Assembly (NCBI GenBank): GCA_002479645.1
Contig: DLOO01000067.1
Span: 19,837 to 25,427 of the forward strand
From: Lachnoclostridium sp. UBA7482
GTDB lineage: Bacteria > Bacillota > Clostridia > Lachnospirales > Lachnospiraceae
DNA: 5,591 nt
Reading direction: 5' to 3'
Position 1 is the first letter of the stretch; each line of letters starts with the position of its first letter. Made by a program: the position numbers and the translations under genes. Under the pieces are notes generated by a model. That model searched no databases. It saw only the letters and a list, made by a program, of their open reading frames with translations, and was not told the origin of the DNA. This document shows positions 1-5,591 of this stretch, piece by piece.

Positions 1-547
1 TTTCCACCATATCCGCATCAAGGCGCGATAACTTGAGAAGGGACAACACCAGCCATTCCATACGCGCAAGGCCGCTCTCAATTCCTTCTAAAAACTCTCT
101 TCGCTTTTCCTCGGGCAGGCTCTCATCACTCAAAAACTCCGACAGCAGCATCATGGATGTGAGCGGCGTCTTCAGCTGATGCGATATATCCGACAATGCC
201 TTCGCCAGAAACCGCTTGTCCGCCTGCAGCTGCTCTGCCTGCTGCAAAAGCTTCTCAGAAAGCTTGTAGATTTCATTTTTCAGAATGCTCAGTTCGCCCT
301 CTGCATTATCACGGATATCGAGGCTCTGCATCCGTGTCTGCAAAATCGACAGATACTCCGTCAATTCATGAATCCGCCGGTATCGCCAGACGGTATACAC
401 AAAAAACGATCCCGTGACCCCAAGCCACAAAAGGGCAAGCAACGCAAGCGGCGGCAGGTTCGTCACACGCAACAGGATTCCGACAAGAACCAGCCACCCG
501 AACGAAACGATCAGCATTCTCAGGATTTCACGATTTTTGTAAAACAT
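1..547 (-). CDS. Sensor histidine kinase, short-loop (intramembrane-sensing type), partial
   Basis: The first 182 residues are present; the catalytic ATP-binding domain lies beyond the left edge. The N-terminus MFYKNREILR is followed by two membrane helices (about 11-26 and 34-54) joined by only about 7 residues (RVTNLPP). There is therefore essentially no extracellular sensor domain. A cytoplasmic helical, coiled-coil-like linker (about 55-115) leads to the dimerisation/phosphoacceptor domain. His123 lies in DISHQLKTPLTSMM, with Gln in place of the more common Glu after the His, a variant seen in many Clostridia kinases. The second dimerisation helix ends in LLKLSRLDADMVE. The start has AAGGAG 5 bases upstream and lies 9 bases after the regulator stop, so the two form an operon. 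A two-helix, short-loop layout is typical of BceS-like kinases that sense through a partner transporter. The partner here is unknown. Confidence 0.93.
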   Translation of the reverse strand, partial: MFYKNREILRMLIVSFGWLVLVGILLRVTNLPPLALLALLWLGVTGSFFVYTVWRYRRIHELTEYLSILQTRMQSLDIRDNAEGELSILKNEIYKLSEKLLQQAEQLQADKRFLAKALSDISHQLKTPLTSMMLLSEFLSDESLPEEKRREFLEGIESGLARMEWLVLSLLKLSRLDADMVE

Positions 548-556
548 GACGGCTCC

Positions 557-1234
557 TTATCCGATACAATATCCTAATCCGCGTACAGTCCTGATCAATG
601 TGGGATTGGCAGCATCATCCTCAAGTTTTTCCCTCAGCCGCTTCACGTACACCGTCAGCGTGTTGTCATTTACAAAATCCCCGGACACATCCCAGATGCT
701 CTCCAGCAGGCGGTTTCTGGAAAAGACCTGTCCCGGATGCTCTGCCATACACAGAAGCAGACGATACTCCATCGCTGTCAGAGGAACTTCCTGTCCGTTC
801 TTCTGAACCTTCGCTTCACGTGTCAGGATGCGGACGTCACCGAATTTTAACACGCCGCCCGCGTCTCCGCCCCTCTTCTCATACCGTCTCAGTACGGAGC
901 GGATACGGCTCAACAGTTCACGGATACGAAACGGCTTTGTAATGTAATCGTCGGCTCCCATATCCAGACCTTTGACCACATTTCCCTCGTCCTCCACAGC
1001 CGTCAGGAAAATCACCGGCAAATCCTGTTCCTCTTTGGCTGCCTTGCAGACCGTATAGCCGCTTCCGTCCGGAAGTCCCAGATCCAGAAGCACCAGCGAA
1101 TGGCCGCCCCCTTGCAGCGCATGAATTGCAGCGGTAACCGTAGACACCGTATCCACTTCAAATCCATCCTGCTCTAACGCATAGCAAAGACCGGATGTAA
1201 TCATCGCATCATCTTCTACAAGCAAAACCTTCAT
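557..1234 (-). CDS. OmpR/PhoB-family DNA-binding response regulator
   Basis: This 225-residue, full-length regulator has an N-terminal receiver domain (1-118) with the acidic pair Asp8/Asp9, the phospho-acceptor Asp51 (in LLDLGLPDGSG), Thr78 and Lys100 (in DDYITKPF). All are present, so phosphorylation should be normal. The C-terminal winged-helix domain (about 128-225) has the family pattern PLTAMEYRLL, RNRLLESIWD, TVYVKRLREKL and IRTVRGLGY. It acts in the cytoplasm as a transcription factor controlled by the kinase encoded next (9-base gap). The start ATG is preceded by AGGAGGAAGGAGA, 6 bases away. It lies 48 bases after the S-component stop and is read in the same direction. Target genes cannot be read from the window; control of the adjacent ECF operon is only a suggestion. 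It is not close enough to a named regulator for a gene symbol. Confidence 0.96.
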   Translation of the reverse strand: MKVLLVEDDAMITSGLCYALEQDGFEVDTVSTVTAAIHALQGGGHSLVLLDLGLPDGSGYTVCKAAKEEQDLPVIFLTAVEDEGNVVKGLDMGADDYITKPFRIRELLSRIRSVLRRYEKRGGDAGGVLKFGDVRILTREAKVQKNGQEVPLTAMEYRLLLCMAEHPGQVFSRNRLLESIWDVSGDFVNDNTLTVYVKRLREKLEDDAANPTLIRTVRGLGYCIG

Positions 1235-1282
1235 GCATGTTCTCCTTCCTCCTGCCGCGAAACTCTTTATTCTAAATACCTT

Positions 1283-1966
1283 CTAAGCGTCCAGATACCT
1301 GGTTCGGATTCGCAGCAGCTTTTTTCCGATGGGCTTTGCCAGAAGCAATAGGAAAAGCACATTGGAAACCATATAAAGAACCGTGTACGGCAGCGCCGTT
1401 GTAATTGCCGCAAGATACCGTTTCGTGCCGAAGCCTTCCCCCCACCAAAGCACGCTCCAAAGATCGAGGATAAGCGAATACACCGCACCCGCCAATGCAC
1501 CGTAGATGCACAGGAGTACCCGGTTATTTCGCATTTGCCTGTCAAGTTTACCGGCAAAAAACCCAATCAGACCCCACGTCAACATCTGAAACGGCGTCCA
1601 CGGCCCCTGTCCGAAGTAAAAATTCGACAGAAATGCTCCCATCGCTCCGGTCAGAAATCCCATCTCACCACCCAGATAAATTCCCGTGATGACAACCAGA
1701 GCCGTTACCGGCTTAAAGCCCGGAACCGGTGCGAAAATCACACGGCCAATGACTGTCATCGTCACCATGACCGCCAGTAAAACCAGTTCCGCGGTTCCCG
1801 GCTTTCTTCTCTCAAATCCCAGGAAAAACGGAACAAGTGCGATACAGACGATTCCAACGGAAACCGGCGCATAGGATTTCTCCCCCGGAAATCGCGCTGC
1901 GCATACAACAATTACAGGAATTATAACACAAAAGATAAGCCCGGACAACCAAGAGAATTTTCTCAT
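1283..1966 (-). CDS. ECF transporter substrate-specific (S) component
   Basis: This 227-residue, highly hydrophobic protein has about six to seven membrane segments (roughly 8-23, 34-50, 59-77, 86-113, 126-139, 150-168, 187-211). The central block has ECF S-component hallmarks: GFKPVTALVVITGIYLGG (83-100), then SNFYFGQGPWTPFQM (114-128) and WGLIGFFAG (131-139). This block is typical of S components encoded with their own T and A genes. It binds the substrate in the membrane and topples to deliver it. The start ATG overlaps the ATPase stop (ATGA) and has GGGAGGAG just upstream, which rules out longer in-frame readings from 2041 or 1984. I cannot assign the substrate from sequence alone. The DUF4430 neighbour points to a cobalamin/corrinoid-type ligand (CbrT-like role), but other vitamins or nucleoside-like ligands remain possible. 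Confidence 0.9.
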   Translation of the reverse strand: MRKFSWLSGLIFCVIIPVIVVCAARFPGEKSYAPVSVGIVCIALVPFFLGFERRKPGTAELVLLAVMVTMTVIGRVIFAPVPGFKPVTALVVITGIYLGGEMGFLTGAMGAFLSNFYFGQGPWTPFQMLTWGLIGFFAGKLDRQMRNNRVLLCIYGALAGAVYSLILDLWSVLWWGEGFGTKRYLAAITTALPYTVLYMVSNVLFLLLLAKPIGKKLLRIRTRYLDA

Positions 1967-3831
1967 TGCAGCTCCTCCCGGCATTCCTTCACCCTCTGTA
2001 CAAGCTGCCGAAGAGTAACCGCCCCGTCCAAAATCCCCCATGAGATGCGCTTAGCTTCCGTAGTATAGAATTGGCTGCTTCCAAAGAACTCTGTCGGCGT
2101 TCCCTGCGAAAGAATCTCCCCATCAAAGAACAATCCGCAGCGGCGGCTGTATTCGGCGGCAAATTCCACATCATGCGTTACAAGCAGGATGCTGAAACCT
2201 TCGTCCGCAAGCTTGTTGAGAAGCTTTCCGAGCGTTGCCTTTCCAAATGCATCCAGACTTTTCGTCGGCTCGTCGAGAAGCAGGATTCTCGGTTTCGTTG
2301 TCAGAATCTTCGCCAGGGCGCACCTCTGCTGCTCGCCTCCGCTCAGGTCGTAAGGATGCTTGTCCCATAGTGCGGCGATTCCGAAGATTTCGTCCGCTTC
2401 CTGCAGACGTTCACGCCATTTTTCCTTGGAAAGTCCCAGCGCCTTAAAATAGTCCTCCAAATCCTCCCGCACCGTATCCTTGATAAATACCGACGTCACA
2501 TCCTGCGGCAGATACGCCAGCGTCCCGCAGTACAGGCTGTTATTTTTATACTCCTTCAGACGTTTGCCGAATATCGAAATCCTTCCATGATAGGCTTTTC
2601 TCAGCCCGGATAAAACTTGAAGCATTGTTGTCTTACCGGCGCCGTTTCCACCAAGAAGGCTGTATACCTCGCCTGCCTCCAATCGGAAATTTAACCCCCG
2701 CAATATGTCCTCCGAATCCTTCTCATAGCGAAAATACACATCCGTCAGTTCCACCGCAGGAAGCCCGGAGCCTGCATTGACACTACAAAAATCATCCCCT
2801 TGGTACTTCGTCCGGTCTAAGGGTTTCTTCGATACACTTGTCACATTTTGTTCTACTCCCGTAGTCTTTTCTTCGTCAATTCGATTCGCAGGGCAGACCT
2901 TTGTAAGATATGCGCGTCCCTCCATGACAGAAATCGGGCAGTCCTGCACTTCAAGCATTTCCCTGCTTTCCTCAGAAAATGCCTGATACAGACGCGTAGC
3001 TGTCGGAAATGCCTGCAGCAGTCGGGTACACGGCGGCAATTCCGCGTCATTTCCCACCAGATACTTCACTGCTTCCCTCGGTGCTCCGGTAAAAAGAATC
3101 CGTCCGGAATCCATCAATGAAATCGTATCGCACAGCGCAAGCACCTGTTCCAGACGATGCTCCACCATCAGAACCGTAACGCCAAGCTCCCGATTCAGAC
3201 GCGCTACCGTATGGAGGAATTCCGATGCCGCAATCGGGTCAAGCTGTGAGGTCGGCTCGTCGAGAATCAGAAGCTTCGGCTGCATGACCATAACTGCCGC
3301 CAGATTTAACAGCTGTTTCTGTCCGCCCGACAGGGTCATCGTCTCCTGCCGGAACCAGTTCTGTATGCCGAAGTAATTTGCAATCTCCCCGACACGCACA
3401 CGAATCTGTTCCCGCGGCACCCCGATATTTTCCAGTCCAAACGCCAGTTCATGCCATACCTTATCGGTCACAATCTGCTGTTCGGGGTTCTGTCTTACAA
3501 AGCCGATTTCCGACGCTGTGCATATGCCCGCCGCGGTACGTCCACCTGCCGCAGTACACATGTCTGCGGCTCTTTGCACGTCCGCTGCCGCTATGGAGGT
3601 AAGATTGCCTGCGGTTATGTCTCTACCGTTGTAGAATACTTTTCCCGTAAGGTTTCCCTTCGGTCGAAGCTCGGGCTTTACTATGCGAATCAGCGTTGTC
3701 TTGCCGCATCCGGAGGCGCCGCAGACAACATGGAAGCTTCCCTGCGTAACCGTCAGGGACACCGCATCCAGAGCTGAATGTTTCTGTTCCGGATAGGTAA
3801 AGCTTACGTTTTCCGCAAGTAATAATTCCAT
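1963..3831 (-). CDS. ECF transporter ATPase, fused double nucleotide-binding domain (EcfA-EcfA')
   Basis: A 622-residue cytoplasmic protein with two complete ABC ATPase domains that powers the importer. Domain 1 (about 1-260): Walker A GASGCGKT (38-45), Q-loop RQNPEQQ (113-119), signature LSGGQ (167-171), Walker B LLILDEP (187-193), switch His in MVEHR. Domain 2 (about 358-600): Walker A GGNGAGKT (394-401), Q-loop LPQD (441-444), signature LSGGE (496-500), Walker B LLLDEP (517-522), switch His in VTHD. All catalytic Glu and His are intact, so both sites could be active. A variable linker (about 265-357) joins them. Residues 82-105 are an unusual four-unit hexapeptide insertion before the first Q-loop. 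The chosen ATG has AGGAGG 10 bases upstream; an ATG two codons earlier (3837, spacing 4) is an alternative. The reading frame also opens further upstream, to 3900, but that extension lies within the T gene and lacks ATPase similarity. The stop overlaps the S-component start (ATGA). Confidence 0.95.
   Translation of the reverse strand: MELLLAENVSFTYPEQKHSALDAVSLTVTQGSFHVVCGASGCGKTTLIRIVKPELRPKGNLTGKVFYNGRDITAGNLTSIAAADVQRAADMCTAAGGRTAAGICTASEIGFVRQNPEQQIVTDKVWHELAFGLENIGVPREQIRVRVGEIANYFGIQNWFRQETMTLSGGQKQLLNLAAVMVMQPKLLILDEPTSQLDPIAASEFLHTVARLNRELGVTVLMVEHRLEQVLALCDTISLMDSGRILFTGAPREAVKYLVGNDAELPPCTRLLQAFPTATRLYQAFSEESREMLEVQDCPISVMEGRAYLTKVCPANRIDEEKTTGVEQNVTSVSKKPLDRTKYQGDDFCSVNAGSGLPAVELTDVYFRYEKDSEDILRGLNFRLEAGEVYSLLGGNGAGKTTMLQVLSGLRKAYHGRISIFGKRLKEYKNNSLYCGTLAYLPQDVTSVFIKDTVREDLEDYFKALGLSKEKWRERLQEADEIFGIAALWDKHPYDLSGGEQQRCALAKILTTKPRILLLDEPTKSLDAFGKATLGKLLNKLADEGFSILLVTHDVEFAAEYSRRCGLFFDGEILSQGTPTEFFGSSQFYTTEAKRISWGILDGAVTLRQLVQRVKECREELQ
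1972..1979 (-). promoter_or_regulatory. Ribosome binding site of the S-component gene
   Basis: GGGAGGAG on the minus strand sits 5 bases before the ATG at 1966, within the last codons of the ATPase gene. It decides the S-component start and fits coupled translation across the ATGA overlap. Confidence 0.75.
3517..3588 (-). repeat. Four-unit 18-base in-frame tandem repeat inside the ATPase gene
   Basis: Translated, this 72-base stretch reads AADVQR, AADMCT, AAGGRT, AAGICT: four hexapeptides with pattern Ala-Ala-(Asp/Gly)-x-x-(Arg/Thr). The DNA units are diverged; each starts with two Ala codons (GCN GCN) followed by GGN or GAC, and many differences fall at third positions. Removing exactly these 24 residues joins LTSIA to ASEIGFVRQ, which gives normal spacing to the Q-loop. 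The second domain of the same protein has about 24 fewer residues between the matching Gly (422) and its Q-loop Gln (443) than domain 1 has (69 to 114). Confidence 0.75.
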
Positions 3832-4679
3832 CTGCATTTTTCCTCCTCTGCTAAGATAAACGGCATGACAGCCAATACGGCAAATGCCGCTACTGCCCAA
3901 AGGCAGCCATTCTCCACGCGATCCATCGCCGGATAAAAATCATAGTGCGTTTTCCCTGTAAGGACGCCTGTCAAGGTCACACACGTAAGGACAAGCGTTA
4001 TCGCAAGAAAACCGCTGTCCCGCTTTTGCCGGCGGAACAGGTGAAAGTTTGTCCGTCTCCCCTGTCCGTAGCCTTTTGCCTTCATACTGACGCCGACCTC
4101 CATCGAATGCTCGAGCGCCCATCCAATCAGTGCGGAATACACTCGTACCGAAGAAAGCAGGCGATCCGTATAGCTTTTTGAAGTATACAACCCCATCGCC
4201 TTCTGGACTGTCATAATTTCCTTCCGTTTCTTACGAAACTGCGGTACAAACCGAAGTACCATGGAAAAGACAAGCGACAGTCCGGGAGCTATCCGTCCCA
4301 GAAGATACATCACCTTATCTCCCGTGAACAGGCGATTCATCGCCGCACACCACAAAAGCACAGCGACAATCATCATTCCCATGTGAACGCCGCAGGCGAC
4401 TGCCTCAAGCGTTACCGCATTTCCGTTCAGGAAAAACAGCTGTGTCACTCCGTTATGAGAAAAGAGCGGGTTGGTAACCGTAATCAGCGCAAGGAGCGGA
4501 ATATAAAATCCCATGTCCTTCCAAAAACGCTTTCGTCCGTCCAGGCTTCGCTGCAAGAGCAGCCCTCCCAAAAGGGAGGCAGCCGTAATCATGGGATGGC
4601 GGACGAACATGGTAACGGACAGCACCGCCAGAAAATAAACAAACAGTACGCCGGGGTGGAATTTCTCTAAGGCTCTCAT
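3804..4679 (-). CDS. ECF transporter transmembrane (T) component, EcfT/CbiQ family
   Basis: This 291-residue polytopic membrane protein has about six hydrophobic segments (roughly 12-26, 31-43, 57-69, 98-118, 223-241, 258-277) and a long cytoplasmic helical region between (about 119-222), the CbiQ/EcfT layout. In the coupling region the usual Ala-Arg-Gly signatures appear as AMG (161-163, in VQKAMG) and AKG (201-203, in SMKAKGYG). The surrounding pattern (RFVPQF, then SMKAKGYGQGRRT) is clearly of the family. It transmits ATPase motion to the S component in the membrane. The start is fixed by AGGAGGG 5 bases upstream and by the ATGA overlap with the DUF4430 gene, which implies translational coupling. 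The 3' end overlaps the ATPase gene by about 28 bases. The family call is firm; the substrate class is not given by this gene. Confidence 0.93.
   Translation of the reverse strand: MRALEKFHPGVLFVYFLAVLSVTMFVRHPMITAASLLGGLLLQRSLDGRKRFWKDMGFYIPLLALITVTNPLFSHNGVTQLFFLNGNAVTLEAVACGVHMGMMIVAVLLWCAAMNRLFTGDKVMYLLGRIAPGLSLVFSMVLRFVPQFRKKRKEIMTVQKAMGLYTSKSYTDRLLSSVRVYSALIGWALEHSMEVGVSMKAKGYGQGRRTNFHLFRRQKRDSGFLAITLVLTCVTLTGVLTGKTHYDFYPAMDRVENGCLWAVAAFAVLAVMPFILAEEEKCRWNYYLRKT
3842..3847 (-). promoter_or_regulatory. Ribosome binding site of the ATPase gene, inside the T-component gene
   Basis: AGGAGG on the minus strand lies within the last codons of the T gene. It is 10 bases before the ATG at 3831 and only 4 bases before the ATG at 3837. 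This favours 3831 as the start, though use of both is possible, and it excludes the longer reading that begins at 3900. Confidence 0.7.
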
Positions 4680-5233
4680 GGATTCCCTCCTGTCTCGGGT
4701 ACCGGAAATCCAATATCCCTGCCCAATTCACAGGTGTAAATAAAAGTGATTTTATCCCCGTCGGCAGGTTTCTTCATGGAGCATCCGACATCCGCCGGCT
4801 CCCCGTTTACCGCATACGTCCAGCCTGACAGCGGTCCGCAGGAAAATTCATACAGGTACTGAATTCCCTGCACATAAACACTGTTATAAATGTTCTGATC
4901 CGTTCCCTGGTATTCCATCGGAATATGGTAGATGCGGGTTGCCCTTATAAGCACGTCAAAGACGGAATCTCCTTCCTCCAGAACAATCGTTGTCTCCGGC
5001 AAAATCCATCCGTCCTTCGGCAAATACTCCCCTTTTTTCAGTGCTTCCTCCAGGTCATCGTAATGGTCATATATCGTACGGCAGTCAATGGATAAGGTCA
5101 CGGTTTTGCTTCCCGGGCGCACTTCTTCGGGATGTGCATCGTAATAGTCGTCAACCGACCGGATGTCCACCCCTCGAATGACAAACACCGCAAACAGTAC
5201 CAGTACAAAAATCAGCAAAATATCCTTCTTCAT
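4676..5233 (-). CDS. Membrane-anchored DUF4430 (transcobalamin C-terminal-like) protein
   Basis: This 185-residue protein starts with MKKD and a hydrophobic stretch (about 5-19) with no lipobox Cys. It is therefore a Sec signal peptide or, more likely, an uncleaved N-terminal anchor. The exported domain (about 43-172) has the DUF4430 pattern: a beta-strand start (VTLSIDC, 45-51), the EGDSVFDVL helix entry (87-95), and the hallmark SGWTYAVNGEPADVG (136-150) followed by PADGDKITFIYT (156-167). DUF4430 is the beta-domain of intrinsic factor and transcobalamin, where it helps cap the bound cobalamin. In bacteria it occurs in exported proteins near ECF transporters. Four Cys (51, 132, 151, 168) lie in the exported part. 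The start ATG has GAAGGAG 7 bases upstream. The stop overlaps the next start as ATGA. Inference: it presents or captures substrate outside the cell for the S component. The ligand is unproven; corrinoid is favoured. Confidence 0.88.
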   Translation of the reverse strand: MKKDILLIFVLVLFAVFVIRGVDIRSVDDYYDAHPEEVRPGSKTVTLSIDCRTIYDHYDDLEEALKKGEYLPKDGWILPETTIVLEEGDSVFDVLIRATRIYHIPMEYQGTDQNIYNSVYVQGIQYLYEFSCGPLSGWTYAVNGEPADVGCSMKKPADGDKITFIYTCELGRDIGFPVPETGGNP

Positions 5234-5258
5234 TGCTGCGCTCCTTCAAGTATCGTCA

Positions 5259-5591
5259 TCATTCCTCCGCGTCCTCCTGCGGCTTCCGGCGTCTCAAAAC
5301 AAGAGACACGGCAATAACCGCCAGCAGGACGGCAAAAACTCCCCGAAGAATTCCCCCGACAGGAAGCGAGTCGCCGTCCCTCGTTCCGTTTGTTCCATCC
5401 GGCAAATTCACACTTCCCGGTGTGGAGGTCGGTTTACCGGTTGCTGCATCCGGTGCTATCTCCGCCTCTTTGGTAGGCGTAGGCTCCTCCGCCCCCGGTG
5501 TCGGCTCTGCTGCTCCCGGTGTCGTCCCTCCGGTCGGCGTCGGTGCCTTCGTCGGTACCGAGGTCGGCGTGTCGGCAGGCTCGCCCGACGG
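5259..5591 (-). CDS. C-terminal end of a surface protein with Pro/Thr-rich linker and membrane anchor (partial)
   Basis: Only the last 110 residues are in the window; the start lies beyond the right edge, and this reading comes from direct translation of the minus strand. Residues 1-75 are a low-complexity spacer rich in Pro, Thr, Gly, Ala and Glu, with repeated PTP/PTPT/TPG motifs, as in wall-spanning stalks of Gram-positive surface proteins. Residues 76-80 (LPVGG) precede a hydrophobic helix (about 81-99) and a basic RRRK stop-transfer, then a short acidic tail. This resembles a sortase signal but lacks the Thr of LPXTG, so it may be a plain C-terminal membrane anchor. The gene ends in tandem TGA codons (5256-5261), 25 bases before the DUF4430 gene. 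By position it is probably the extracellular ligand-binding or receptor protein of the ECF importer. Related operons often carry DUF4430 or alpha/alpha-barrel surface proteins here, but its ligand-binding domain is not visible. Confidence 0.8.
   Translation of the reverse strand, partial: PSGEPADTPTSVPTKAPTPTGGTTPGAAEPTPGAEEPTPTKEAEIAPDAATGKPTSTPGSVNLPDGTNGTRDGDSLPVGGILRGVFAVLLAVIAVSLVLRRRKPQEDAEE

Noticed and set aside
1235..1282. Possible promoter (TAGAAT-like -10) or terminator between the S component and the response regulator
   Set aside because: The region is A/T-rich in part but has no convincing -35 at the right spacing, and no GC hairpin followed by a T-run. It is left as an ordinary operon spacer.
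1291..1302. Near-palindrome CCAGATACCTGG at the end of the S-component gene
   Set aside because: It is short (10 of 12 positions symmetric), inside coding sequence, encodes conserved-looking tail residues, and is not repeated elsewhere in the window. Most likely chance.
1967..2041. Longer N-terminus of the S component starting at 2041 or 1984
   Set aside because: It would overlap the ATPase gene deeply and add a Gly-rich non-membrane stretch. The ATG at 1966 has a good ribosome site and the ATGA overlap.
2071..2370. Plus-strand open frames opposite the ATPase and other genes
   Set aside because: They are antisense shadows of well-supported minus-strand genes, with no recognisable domains and basic, low-complexity composition.
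3832..3900. Longer N-terminus of the ATPase (MGSSGICRIG...) starting at 3900
   Set aside because: The extension overlaps T-component coding in another frame, has no ATPase-like sequence, and a strong AGGAGG lies just before the later ATGs.
5400..5591. Pro/Thr-codon-rich tract as a non-coding DNA repeat
   Set aside because: The repetitive DNA is explained by PTP/PTPT codons of the surface-protein stalk, and the frame is open to the TGA at 5259.

Overview
All seven genes lie on the minus strand, so the window reads from right to left. Moderate base composition, strong AGGAGG-type ribosome sites, Gram-positive style surface anchoring, an ECF transporter with a fused double ATPase, and a histidine kinase with an SHQLKTPL phosphorylation box all suggest a Firmicute. 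A Lachnospiraceae-like Clostridium is most likely. This taxonomic call is an inference from style, not from a marker gene.

Region 1 (5591 to about 1283) is a tightly packed uptake operon. It starts with the C-terminal end of a surface protein (Pro/Thr linker, membrane anchor) that runs off the window. Next come a membrane-anchored DUF4430 / transcobalamin-C-terminal-like protein, an EcfT-type transmembrane component, a fused two-domain EcfA ATPase, and an S (substrate-binding) component. Three junctions overlap: ATGA at two of them, and about 28 bases at the T/A junction. Together these genes form a complete, self-contained (group I) energy-coupling-factor importer with exported proteins in front of it. 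The DUF4430 fold is the beta-domain of the animal cobalamin carriers intrinsic factor and transcobalamin. A corrinoid or cobalamin-like ligand is therefore the leading hypothesis, but nothing in the window proves it. The operon promoter and any cobalamin riboswitch would lie to the right of the window.

Region 2 (1234 to 1) is a two-component system read in the same direction: an OmpR/PhoB-family response regulator, then a histidine kinase cut off by the window edge. The kinase has two membrane helices joined by a loop of only about 7 residues, the layout of intramembrane-sensing kinases that often work with a transporter. Only 48 bases separate the S component from the response regulator, with no clear terminator, so read-through is plausible.

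The most unusual sequence feature is a 72-base, four-unit hexapeptide repeat inserted in the first ATPase domain just before its Q-loop. There are no RNA genes, CRISPR arrays, mobile elements or gene-free stretches over 300 bases.
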